Shown in pieces: positions 7,938 to 14,980 of a stretch of DNA of 64,000 nucleotides (its first letter is position 1; each line of letters opens with the position of its first letter). The notes under the pieces are model-generated. The model had not been told where the DNA came from, searched no databases, and worked only from the letters and a program-made list of their open reading frames with translations. Both the position numbers and the translations under genes were made by a program. Source of the stretch: an uncultured Paenibacillaceae bacterium (GTDB taxonomy: Bacteria; Bacillota; Bacilli; Paenibacillales; DA-C8); the NCBI GenBank assembly GCA_937957685.1, contig CALGAO010000096.1:1-64000 (forward strand), given 5' to 3'.

Positions 7938-8636
7938 ATGCTCAAAAAGATCTCTAAGACATTAGCCATTATGTCGCTCATCCTTATGGCGGCTTGTACC
8001 CATCAAACGTCAGTCAATCATGGCGTTCTAAAGTCACTCTTCCAAAGATGGGATGAGGGGAAAATTGGGGAATCTGAAAAAAACAATAATATAAATATCC
8101 TTCATGATTTTTTGACGAAAAATCCAAATATTTCAACTGATGAATTAAACGCTTTATCTCCTTTTATCACGATATATGAAATTGATCGTTTTCGAATGGT
8201 TGAGTATATTGAAAATCCTGAATATTATGGATTAAGTGGACGAGAAAGCTTTCATCTCACGTTAGCTGATGGAAAATCGAATATAATCGATAGCAGAGGT
8301 AGCATGCGAATTGAAGACATCAGAAAAACCGGTGAACATGTTTATACACTTTTTGCAACCGATTATAAAGTGTCTACCGTCTCAGGTATAAAGATATTTA
8401 ACCTGGAATTGGATGACGATGAAGTAAGAAAGACCTCTCTTATTAAGAAGGAGCATCTGCCAGAAACTTTTTATTACGATGAGGCAAGTGAAGTATTATA
8501 TTACAAGAATGGTCACATATTCTTTAAAGACATTTCCGATCATGGTGATACTGTGGTGATAGATACTGGGGATTCGGAATATAGGATGACTTTGGTTCAG
8601 GATGAGTATGGTCAATTATCGATGAAGATCTATTGA
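7938..8636 (+). CDS. AT-rich lipoprotein of unknown function
   Basis: The start ATG at 7938 (MLKKISKTLAIMSLILMAAC) is preferred over 7926 because its upstream AAGGA element is better spaced. A type II signal peptide ends in the lipobox LMAAC, so the mature protein is anchored by a lipidated Cys. The remainder (about 215 residues) is hydrophilic with many Asp, Glu and Lys residues; no family was recognised. Codon use is strikingly AT-rich compared with neighbours (runs such as AAAAAACAATAATATAAATATCC), suggesting recent acquisition. It ends only about 50 bp before the dif site. Confidence 0.7.
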   Translation: MLKKISKTLAIMSLILMAACTHQTSVNHGVLKSLFQRWDEGKIGESEKNNNINILHDFLTKNPNISTDELNALSPFITIYEIDRFRMVEYIENPEYYGLSGRESFHLTLADGKSNIIDSRGSMRIEDIRKTGEHVYTLFATDYKVSTVSGIKIFNLELDDDEVRKTSLIKKEHLPETFYYDEASEVLYYKNGHIFFKDISDHGDTVVIDTGDSEYRMTLVQDEYGQLSMKIY

Positions 8637-8684
8637 GTATAGTAGTATAGCAGCCAGCCACCACGCACTGCTGACTCATATGAA

Positions 8685-8712
8685 ATGTCCGATAATATAT
8701 ATTATGTAAACT
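8685..8712. other. dif: Chromosome dimer resolution site (dif)
   Basis: The 28-bp sequence matches the Bacillus subtilis dif site, as recalled, at 24 of 28 positions. The match includes the whole central region and XerD-side arm (ATATATATTATGTAAACT at 8695-8712). The XerC-side arm reads ATGTCCGATA. Partial dyad symmetry around TATAATATATATTA is typical of dif. The site lies in a non-coding gap between an AT-rich lipoprotein gene and a small membrane-protein gene, about 740 bp from a XerS-like recombinase. Gene orientation changes from mainly + to mainly - across this region, as expected at the replication terminus. Confidence 0.88.
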
Positions 8713-9143
8713 AAAATCGGATTTCGAAAATGAGTGCCCTTATATTGCCGTTGATTGTGTTGATTCGATGATTCCAGGATATTTCGACCCAAGTTTACAG
8801 CCAGGATTCTCTTGCCCATGTTACATGAGATTCAAATTCATGGCAGTTGAACAATCCTCATTACGATGATTTCAAATCCTCATAATTAAGATTTATGCTG
8901 TCAGACCGAAATATGCTGTGAACAATTAGCGATGTGAATTTCGTAGATTCGTTCCATAGCGGCATGATCCGATCCCAGGTTGATCTGTTTGTAAACGACG
9001 CTATTATTTGAGTGGTATCGCGGATCAATTCCATTAGCCATGATGATCCATAATCCACTTGCTACTGACTGTCTTTGAGCAATGGTCAGTATCAGCGCGC
9101 GGATATTCATCAACTTGCATCGTTCACGGAGACATCATCTTAC
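8713..9143. other. Non-coding AT-rich stretch beside dif
   Basis: No gene with a ribosome binding site was found. A frame open at 8702-8869 (translation includes ECPYIAVDCVDSMIPGYF) starts inside the dif right arm and has no start codon; it may be the stub of a lost gene. Two short - strand frames at 8861-9113 have no credible start signal or recognisable sequence. Confidence 0.4.
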
Positions 9144-9165
9144 GCACAAAATACGAATTTTGTGC
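9144..9165 (-). terminator. Hairpin 3' of the small membrane-protein gene
   Basis: GCACAAAAT (9144-9152) and ATTTTGTGC (9157-9165) form a perfect 9-bp stem with a 4-base loop, 14 bp beyond the stop of the - strand gene. There is no clear U-tract, so termination strength is uncertain. Confidence 0.45.
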
Positions 9166-9179
9166 ATATGAATATATAA

Positions 9180-9344
9180 TCACATGAACACAAATTTCGT
9201 TATGCCAAACAGGATCAGAATGATTAAGATGATGATCATTCCCCATTTCTCTCTCTTCGCCTTAAACCTTCTCCCGATCAAGCCATACAGAATCAGGGCA
9301 AATGAAAAAATATACAGCGCAAATTGAAAGACCTCGCTATTCAA
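9180..9344 (-). CDS. 54-residue two-helix membrane protein, TTG start
   Basis: A TTG at 9344 is preceded by GAGAGGTGAG (9351-9360) with six bases of spacing, which decides the start. The product is 54 residues: a first hydrophobic helix (FQFALYIFSFALILYGLIG), a short basic loop (RRFKAKREKW) and a second hydrophobic helix to the C-terminus (GMIIILIILILFGITKFVF). This hairpin topology with a positive cytoplasmic loop is typical of small bacterial inner-membrane proteins. The function is unknown. It is divergent from xerS and shares its upstream region. Confidence 0.6.
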   Translation of the reverse strand: MNSEVFQFALYIFSFALILYGLIGRRFKAKREKWGMIIILIILILFGITKFVFM

Positions 9345-9449
9345 TTCATTCTCACCTCTCTCCTGCCTCAGGCTGACTTTACAGGAACGCATGTTCCCAT
9401 TATAATTATTAATGTGATTAAATATTATCTTTCTTGAAGGTGAATAACC

Positions 9450-10529
9450 ATGAACGTGATCAAGGCGCAAGATCTGCGGCTGCTGGAGCAGCGACTCCCC
9501 CTCTTTCCCTGGTACGTCGAAGTGTTCATCCAACACAAGCTGGCCGATCTCTCACCCTCTACCCTTCTGGAATATTCGCGTGATTTCGAGAACTTCTTCT
9601 CGTGGATGATCCACGAAGGCCTCAGCTCTGCCCCAACGATCAACCAGATCACCTTGAATGACCTGGAGCAGCTGCAGGTTTCCAATATCGATACCTACAA
9701 GCTTCACCTGCAGATCAGGCATGGCAACAGCGTGACGACGCGCGAACGCAAGCTGGCATCGCTCAGGTCCCTGTTTCATTATCTGAGTCAGATCGCGGAG
9801 GATGAGAACCATTACCCCTTGCTCAAGCGCAATGTGATGGCCAAGCTCAGAACCAAACGGCAGACGAATGTGAAATGGATGGCGAACCGGTTGCAAGGGA
9901 AGATACTTGAAGACGATCAGGAGATCAGCCGGTTTATCGATTTTGTTGAGCGAGGTTATCTGCACGTGATCGGGGATAATCCGCAGGCTCTTCATTACTA
10001 TGAGCTGAACCGGGTTCGAGACGCGGCGATCATATCGCTGATCCTCGCCTCTGGCCTGAGAGTCTCCGAAGTGGTGAATCTGGATGTGGATGACATCGAT
10101 CTGACCCGGAAGATCGCGCACGTATACAGGAAAGGGAATCGGGATCCGGATCTGAAGCAGAGCGTCTTCTTCGCCGAGCATGGCAAGGAAGCCCTGCAAC
10201 AGTATCTGCGGATCCGCTCCATCCGGTATCCGCACGCCCGGACGGAGAAGGCACTGTTCCTCGCCATCCCCCGCGGTGAAAGCCAGGCGAAGCGCATGTC
10301 GAAGCGCTCCATTCAACAGATGGTCACGAAATATGCCACAGCCTTCGGCAAACCGATGCTCTCCGTCCACAAGCTGCGCCATTCATTCGCTACCAGCTAT
10401 TATCTGAAGAATGACATCTACAAAACTCAACGGCAGCTCGGCCATGCCAGCACGGATACCACGGAGTTGTACGCGCAGCTGACCGACAGGACGATGGAGA
10501 CCGCGATCAACCGGCTAACCGTTAAGTGA
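9450..10529 (+). CDS. xerS: Tyrosine recombinase XerS-like
   Basis: The protein is 359 residues; the ATG at 9450 follows GAAGGTG. An N-terminal SAM-like DNA-binding domain includes LFPWYVEVFIQHKLADLSPSTLLEY. The C-terminal catalytic domain shows the full tyrosine recombinase set: Arg204 (ASGLRVSEV), Lys228, His307 and Arg310 (HKLRHSFA), His332 (LGHAS) and nucleophile Tyr341 (TTELYAQ). Length and the FPWYV N-terminal signature match XerS, the single-protein dimer-resolution recombinase first described in streptococci, rather than XerC/XerD (about 300 residues). The dif site lies about 740 bp upstream, so resolution of chromosome dimers at the terminus is the likely role. It overlaps the convergent gene by 8 bp. 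Confidence 0.88.
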   Translation: MNVIKAQDLRLLEQRLPLFPWYVEVFIQHKLADLSPSTLLEYSRDFENFFSWMIHEGLSSAPTINQITLNDLEQLQVSNIDTYKLHLQIRHGNSVTTRERKLASLRSLFHYLSQIAEDENHYPLLKRNVMAKLRTKRQTNVKWMANRLQGKILEDDQEISRFIDFVERGYLHVIGDNPQALHYYELNRVRDAAIISLILASGLRVSEVVNLDVDDIDLTRKIAHVYRKGNRDPDLKQSVFFAEHGKEALQQYLRIRSIRYPHARTEKALFLAIPRGESQAKRMSKRSIQQMVTKYATAFGKPMLSVHKLRHSFATSYYLKNDIYKTQRQLGHASTDTTELYAQLTDRTMETAINRLTVK

Positions 10530-11463
10530 AGCTTCCGGGGGCGCTCCTTCGCTTCTCCATGTAATTCCAGACGCGAGCAACGGAGAATGTCAGGAAGGAT
10601 GCGATGATGAAGCGTATGAGCAACAACGGCCAGACCGGAATGCCGGGCGGCACGAAGATAAGGGTATCTTCCACCACTGCATGGCAAGCTGACAGGAAAA
10701 TCACAACAAGATAGAGGTCCTTCCTGCGCACTTCATCCTCCTTGACGGCCTGGATCATCACTCCGGCACCGTAAGCGAGGCCGAACAGAAAACCGGAAGC
10801 GATGGTGACAGATGACTTTTTCTCCAGGCCGATCAGTCGAGTTGCTGGATGGAGCGCCGACGCGAATCGATCCAGCCATCTCAGATCCTTCAATACCTGG
10901 ATGAAGATCATGATCGGGATCACGATGATCGCCAGTTGCACAACACCCATCGCGGATTTTGTGAGTGCGATCCACAGGATCGCCCCCCAATGCTCCGCCG
11001 CAATCGCTTCCGTATCCGGAAGCAAGCCGAACAACGCTTTCTGATCGCCGCCCTGCCATATGAGGTTGATAAGCATGCCAACAAGCAGAGCTGAACCGAC
11101 ACGGACCACGAGCGTGACCCATATCTTCGCCCCCATCCGTTTCGTGACAGCGCATTCCACGAGCAGATTGTGTGACAATGACAACATGATCGCGATGATA
11201 AATACTTCCTTGACGGTCATATCCAACGATATGATGGCCCCGATCGCTGCATACAGATTCATCACATTGCCGAGCAGAAGCGGAATCGCCGCCTCACCCG
11301 GCAAACCGATATACCCCATGAATGGAGACAGTTGGTCGGAGAGCCAGCCAATGATCGGAGTATAGTCGAGGATGGTGGTGATCAGTGTGATCGGGAAGAT
11401 GATCTTTCCCAAGGTCCACGTCGTTCTTAATCCGGTTAGCAGACCTGATCGCAAGGTTTGCAT
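10522..11463 (-). CDS. Nucleoside-recognition (Gate) domain membrane protein
   Basis: The protein is 313 residues with about eight hydrophobic segments arranged as two homologous halves. Both contain the gate signature: PGEAAIPLLLGNVMNLYAAIG in the first half and SSVTIASGFLFGLAYGAG in the second. These resemble the nucleoside recognition domain found in SpmA/SpmB, FeoB and NupC relatives. The start ATG at 11463 is preceded by AGGGG. Substrate is unknown; spore maturation or nucleoside transport are possibilities by family. A SigA-type promoter at 11543-11571 lies upstream, and its 3' end overlaps the convergent xerS gene. Confidence 0.78.
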   Translation of the reverse strand: MQTLRSGLLTGLRTTWTLGKIIFPITLITTILDYTPIIGWLSDQLSPFMGYIGLPGEAAIPLLLGNVMNLYAAIGAIISLDMTVKEVFIIAIMLSLSHNLLVECAVTKRMGAKIWVTLVVRVGSALLVGMLINLIWQGGDQKALFGLLPDTEAIAAEHWGAILWIALTKSAMGVVQLAIIVIPIMIFIQVLKDLRWLDRFASALHPATRLIGLEKKSSVTIASGFLFGLAYGAGVMIQAVKEDEVRRKDLYLVVIFLSACHAVVEDTLIFVPPGIPVWPLLLIRFIIASFLTFSVARVWNYMEKRRSAPGSFT

Positions 11464-11483
11464 GGTTTATCAACCCCTGGAGT

Positions 11484-11548
11484 CTAAATGCGCGTTTTGG
11501 TCCTCTTTCTCAGTGCAAGAGCCATTCCTCCAAAGAGGCCGAAATATA
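11484..11548 (-). pseudogene. Duplicated N-terminal stub of the downstream-of-XRE membrane gene
   Basis: On the - strand this stretch translates to FGLFGGMALALRKRTKTRI followed by TAG. It matches the beginning of the gene at 11634-12131 (MEFIGLFGGMALGLLG) at both protein and DNA level. It is joined directly to a copy of the promoter/operator that normally drives the XRE gene. It therefore looks like a partial duplicate in which the regulator gene and the rest of the membrane gene have been lost. Confidence 0.6.
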
Positions 11549-11571
11549 CTTTACATGATGTTTCGTGTCAA
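11543..11571 (-). promoter_or_regulatory. SigA promoter, copy of the XRE-gene promoter
   Basis: On the - strand TTGACA (11571-11566) and TATATT (11548-11543) are spaced by 17 bp. The intervening GTAAAG next to the -10 matches the operator half-site of the promoter at 12377-12405. It probably drives the gate-domain gene at 10522-11463. Confidence 0.7.
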
Positions 11572-11633
11572 TTCTCAAGTGAAACGGATGCCATCAGCTT
11601 GTTCTCCCTGGCCGAAGGCGTTACCGCTTGCTG

Positions 11634-12131
11634 TCAAGCCTGGTCGCGAGGTTGCTCGTGATCCTTTCTGGTCCTCGATTGGGCATATACCAATATGACC
11701 ATGAAACTGATCGGAATCATGCTGAACAGCATCATCATCCAGTTCTCCAGCAACACGGAAGCGATGCCAAATCCGATCAGAAACACCATCCCGATGATCA
11801 TGACGAGCAGCCTCTGGGCCTTGCCAGCCCCCGTGCCATCCCCTTCCGTCAACCTGGCTATGAAGGAAACTCCCGCCACCGCCCAGCTGACCAGGTGGAC
11901 GAGCAGCAGGATGGCCAGAGCGGGAACCAGCCCGATCTCGATTCGAAACAACGCCAGGATCAGCAGCACATAGATTGCCCCCAATGTAACATACCACGAG
12001 ACTGAACGCGCCTTTCTCCAAATGTATTCATGCATCTCATCCAGTCCCTGATTTCTCCTGGCCGCCGTTCTTCCGACGTACCAGCCCAACAAACCAAGCG
12101 CCATTCCTCCGAAAAGGCCGATGAATTCCAT
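11634..12131 (-). CDS. Four-helix membrane protein paired with XRE regulator
   Basis: The protein is 165 residues with four predicted transmembrane segments: FIGLFGGMALGLLGWYVG, YVTLGAIYVLLILALF, LAILLLVHLVSWAVAG, and a C-terminal pair around LVMIIGMVFLIGFGIA and MLFSMIPISFMVILVY. The ATG at 12131 overlaps the TGA of the upstream XRE gene by one base and has GAGGAGGA upstream, so translation is probably coupled. Small XRE regulators coupled to DUF2178/DUF3796-like membrane proteins are common in Firmicutes, where the membrane protein may act as a sensor or anti-regulator. The function here is inferred only from this context. Confidence 0.7.
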   Translation of the reverse strand: MEFIGLFGGMALGLLGWYVGRTAARRNQGLDEMHEYIWRKARSVSWYVTLGAIYVLLILALFRIEIGLVPALAILLLVHLVSWAVAGVSFIARLTEGDGTGAGKAQRLLVMIIGMVFLIGFGIASVLLENWMMMLFSMIPISFMVILVYAQSRTRKDHEQPRDQA

Positions 12132-12334
12132 CACTGATCCTCCTCCTCAAAAATGAACACTTCCTCAATGGACTTCCGGAATGTCTTCGCTATCCTGTAA
12201 GCCAATTCCAGGGATGGTCGGTACTTCATCGTCTCGATGGCTATGACGGACTGTCTGGAAACCCCGATGGCCTTGGCCAACTGCTCCTGAGTCATCCCGC
12301 ATTCCAGACGCAGTTCCTTGATCCGGTTTCTCAT
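12131..12334 (-). CDS. XRE-family transcriptional regulator (YozG-like)
   Basis: The protein is 67 residues, almost entirely one Cro/C1-type helix-turn-helix: KELRLECGMTQEQLAKAIG, then VSRQSVIAIE for the recognition helix, then YRPSLELAYRIAKTF. The ATG at 12334 has GGAGGTG at 12345-12351. Length and sequence fit the single-domain YozG/YvaO-like regulators. The promoter upstream carries a cluster of GTAAAG inverted half-sites overlapping the -10, so autoregulation is likely. It is translationally coupled to the membrane-protein gene downstream. Confidence 0.88.
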   Translation of the reverse strand: MRNRIKELRLECGMTQEQLAKAIGVSRQSVIAIETMKYRPSLELAYRIAKTFRKSIEEVFIFEEEDQ

Positions 12335-12353
12335 GAAGGTTCAAACCACCTCC

Positions 12354-12405
12354 GATGTAAAGCTAACTTTACGTAAAGTATACTTTACATCTTGAGACCT
12401 GTCAA
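12354..12405 (-). promoter_or_regulatory. Promoter and operator of the XRE/membrane-protein operon
   Basis: On the - strand TTGACA (12405-12400) and TATACT (12382-12377) are 17 bp apart, a near-consensus SigA promoter. Overlapping the -10 is the perfect palindrome GTAAAGTATACTTTAC (12373-12388). A second palindrome, ACTTTACGTAAAGT, shares its half-site, and another GTAAAG lies at the proximal end. This array is well placed to bind the dimeric XRE regulator. Confidence 0.8.
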
Positions 12406-12552
12406 TGTGTGTATCGTATTTCATGATCATAGTTTACATAAGAATAATTATGTATTCTCCTATATGCAAAAAAACACCCATAACAGCTTGCCGCTGTCAG
12501 GATGCTTTATGAAAGATTGATGACCAAGCTTATGTCAAATGAATCGGAAGGT

Positions 12553-12819
12553 TCACGGAATGGTCCCATGTGTTTGCGAAAGTTTCAGTTCCCGAATGAT
12601 CTCCCCTTCCGTTCGATCCACTTCCAGAAACCCCAACGAAGCATACAAGCGAGCGGCTCGCTCATTGTCTGGTCGATGTCCAAGCACGATCCTGACGCAA
12701 CGATGCTTCTCTTTCATGTAATGAATCAGCTCCTCCATGCCGGCCCGTCCATATCCCTGCTTCTGGTACCGCTGATCGACCGGCATAAGGCTTACTTTCG
12801 TCCGTTCAGAATGGTTCAC
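12553..12819 (-). pseudogene. 5'-truncated GNAT acetyltransferase
   Basis: Only the C-terminal half of a GNAT fold is present: VDQRYQKQGYGRAGMEELI contains the acetyl-CoA pyrophosphate-binding R/Q-x-x-G-x-G/A loop, and PDNERAARLYASLGF is the usual penultimate helix and strand. At most 88 residues are encoded, versus about 150 in intact relatives, and the N-terminal strands are missing. No good ribosome binding site precedes the first ATG. It is best read as a decaying gene. Confidence 0.6.
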
Positions 12820-12916
12820 GATCGATCCCCTTCCCCAGATATTTCATCATCAGTTTCGGTGAACCATCCGGAGTCTTGCAAGGGAAACAAAAAATGGATG
12901 CAAACTAGCTCTAATC

Positions 12917-12946
12917 ATGTTAACATAACATAAATTATGTTAACAT
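12917..12946. repeat. Two perfect ATGTTAACAT palindromes two helical turns apart
   Basis: ATGTTAACAT occurs at 12917-12926 and 12937-12946, 20 bp centre to centre. Together they form a larger inverted repeat with 12-bp arms (ATGTTAACATAA, TTATGTTAACAT). The spacing places both on the same DNA face, as for an operator. Confidence 0.6.
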
Positions 12947-12990
12947 ATGATGCTGAGTCCTTGATATCACCCCACCAGAAATCACCAGAC

Positions 12991-13392
12991 CTATTTCTTT
13001 CTCTTAATCAGATACGCCTTGTCTGACTTTTCGAATCCGATCCTGGGGTAATAATCGACAGCGCCCGGTGCGGCAATCAATACCAACGAGCACTCCTCCC
13101 CAATCCTCTCCCTTACGATATCCACCAGTTTCTTGCCGATCCCGAGCTTCTGGTATTCAGCGTCGACGGCCAGATCGGACAAGTAACAGCAATAGGAATA
13201 ATCGGTCAATGCTCTGGCAACTCCAATCATTTTCTCGCCGATCCAGGCGGTGATGAGGAGATTGCAGTTGTCGATCATTCGCTGCATTCTGTCGAGATCT
13301 TCGTAGGGGCGATTGATACCGGATTTTTGGAACACGGTTGCCAGATCCTCCGCCCGAATGTCTTTCGATTCGAGATATCTTATGTCCATCAT
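12991..13392 (-). CDS. GNAT family N-acetyltransferase
   Basis: The protein is 133 residues. The start ATG at 13392 follows GGGAG; an upstream in-frame ATG lacks such a site. The sequence covers a full GNAT core: LLITAWIGEKMIGVARALTD for strands 2-3, LSDLAVDAEYQKLGIGKKLVD with the acetyl-CoA loop QKLGIG, and AAPGAVDYYPRIGFEKSDKAYLI at the end. It resembles YjdJ/YhbS-type small acetyltransferases. The substrate is unknown. Confidence 0.85.
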   Translation of the reverse strand: MMDIRYLESKDIRAEDLATVFQKSGINRPYEDLDRMQRMIDNCNLLITAWIGEKMIGVARALTDYSYCCYLSDLAVDAEYQKLGIGKKLVDIVRERIGEECSLVLIAAPGAVDYYPRIGFEKSDKAYLIKRKK

Positions 13393-13506
13393 CTCTGCAC
13401 TCCCTGTCATTGGATTCTTACGCACGATTGACGATTCTCATGGTTTATGGCATTTGACCGTAAAGGAAGGCGGGATGATACGTGCTTTTGCAGCCGAGTA
13501 CCATTT

Positions 13507-13950
13507 CTACGGCTTGCTCTGATCATGCTCCGGTATTCGCGATTCATCGATAACCTGGTCAACGATGAAGTCAATGCTTGTGATCGTGTTGATGTATGTG
13601 CTGAATTTTCGATCGTTCATGACGATGGGTACAGACCGCCAGGACTCGTGCTTCTCATATTGCTCACTAAGATATGACAGCCGGAAAGACAATTTGCCGT
13701 TCTCATACTCCAGAAGGCTGTGAATGGGATGCTCCCATGGGAAGACGAATGACCCGTTGGATGTGAGCAATTTATTGACATTGCTTAGGGTCTTCTTCAG
13801 ATTGACCGTCCAGCCAAGCGCATAGATGGAGACCGCCAGACCGAAATAGCCCTCGGGCAAGCCTGGTATATCTTCCATCGCAGCTTCGATTAAAGTAATC
13901 GGGATGTGATACCGGGCAACGACTTCCCTGGCCGTTTCAACATCTCTTGC
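13507..13950 (-). pseudogene. 5'-truncated SAM-dependent methyltransferase
   Basis: The frame from 13950 reads ARDVETAREVVARYHIPIT, then EAAMEDIPGLPEGYFGLAV and YALGW. This is the middle of a class I methyltransferase just after motif I, followed by KKTLSNVNKLLTSNGSFVF (motif III region) and the C-terminal half to 13507. The glycine-rich SAM-binding loop and the N-terminus are missing, and a stop codon blocks the frame just upstream of 13950. A good ribosome binding site and an ATG (MLTEQEM) occur in another frame at the 5' side, suggesting deletion plus frameshift. Confidence 0.65.
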
Positions 13951-14228
13951 TCAGTCAGCATCGTGGATCTCTCCCCTGATAAGGTTATTTCATCCTGGTC
14001 ATTAGAGGTAAAAAAGGAAGTCAACATCGACTCCCATGGTGTACGCTTCTTGAAGGTAATGAATCTATTATATACCAGAAATGTATCGTTGTTGATCCAT
14101 CGCCATTGCTTGAACAAATGAGGTTCATTTTTTAACTTCGCGCATATCGAAAAAGGCCTGTTTTTTATGATGTGGTTAAAAGTTTAACTTGATAAACGAT
14201 TACTGGAACGCGAATGCTGGCGAAGGAG
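13951..14228. other. AT-rich stretch without recognisable gene
   Basis: No supported gene is seen. It contains the orphan start region of the truncated methyltransferase and a TTAAAAGTTTAA element near 14176 that resembles the palindrome at 14227-14242. Confidence 0.4.
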
Positions 14229-14456
14229 TTAAAATTTTAACTTCATTGGTAAAATCATGGCAGTTGTGAAGGCGTTGAAGTTCATTTTTTCACTACATTT
14301 GTGCAGGAAGCGGAGATCAGGCTGATCTTCAACGAGAATAACTTTGTAAGGCAAGAAGCGGCACGTCGCATCCAGCAGCGTCACATTTATGAACAGCACG
14401 ACCGGCAACATATCAATCACCGTAAAAAAGATGCCTTCCTCAACGATTCTTTTCAT
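14229..14456 (-). CDS. Possible small hypothetical protein
   Basis: This could encode 75 residues: a hydrophobic N-terminal half (GIFFTVIDMLPVVLFINVTLL) followed by a polar part (ILVEDQPDLRFLHKCSEKMN). Codon use looks coding-like, but no clear ribosome binding site precedes the ATG and no family is recognised. Its stop codon lies in a perfect 16-bp palindrome. It could be a fragment of an older gene. Confidence 0.3.
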   Translation of the reverse strand: MKRIVEEGIFFTVIDMLPVVLFINVTLLDATCRFLPYKVILVEDQPDLRFLHKCSEKMNFNAFTTAMILPMKLKF

Positions 14457-14493
14457 CGCTTATCCGCTGCCGAATCTCCTCGGGCAATACGAA

Positions 14494-14970
14494 TCACGAC
14501 CTCCGCTCGCGCAGGGATTGGCCGCCCTCCTTGATATGGTCCAGCTTGACGGCTCCGGCTCTCTCCATATGCTCGGTCAGCTGATTCAGATCCACCTTCG
14601 CATCATCCACGACGAGGTGTTCCTCGTTATCCAGCAGGATGTGCAGGGTGTTTCCTTGTATGCTGTAATACTTAATGTTATTAAACTTATTGCCCATTCC
14701 CCACATGGACCATATGAAGACGGAGTTGCCTTGGAAGTAGATCTTGTTCCCGATGATATAGCTGAAGCTGTTGGAGATCAGAAGTCCCAAGGCAAACAGC
14801 ACGTAATAGAGTTGAAAGTACAATGAGAGGATGTACATCGCGTAATAAAGCGGCAACAGGAAGAAACATGCGATTCGGTAAGCATGCCTGAACCCGGACA
14901 AGTCACGGTATCGTACGAACATGTCGCATTGATGCCGGATCTGAAGGGTGGTCGCATACATGCCGACCAT
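14494..14970 (-). CDS. Hypothetical two-helix membrane protein with C-terminal PH-like domain
   Basis: The protein is 158 residues. Residues 30-75 hold two adjacent transmembrane helices (ACFFLLPLYYAMYILSLYF and YVLFALGLLISNSFSYIIG). They are followed by a beta-rich C-terminal region (IYFQGNSVFIWSMWG, IKYYSIQGNTLHILLD) that resembles the bacterial PH-like membrane-protein layout. The function is unknown. It starts 10 bp after the stop of the DUF1294 gene, which itself overlaps jetD, so it is probably the last gene of the Wadjet operon. The ribosome binding site is weak, consistent with coupled translation. Confidence 0.6.
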   Translation of the reverse strand: MVGMYATTLQIRHQCDMFVRYRDLSGFRHAYRIACFFLLPLYYAMYILSLYFQLYYVLFALGLLISNSFSYIIGNKIYFQGNSVFIWSMWGMGNKFNNIKYYSIQGNTLHILLDNEEHLVVDDAKVDLNQLTEHMERAGAVKLDHIKEGGQSLRERRS

Positions 14971-14980
14971 GCGCCGTTGA

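Noticed and set aside
8861..9113. Two short - strand frames beside dif
   Set aside because: No ribosome binding site, overlapping frames and no recognisable sequence.
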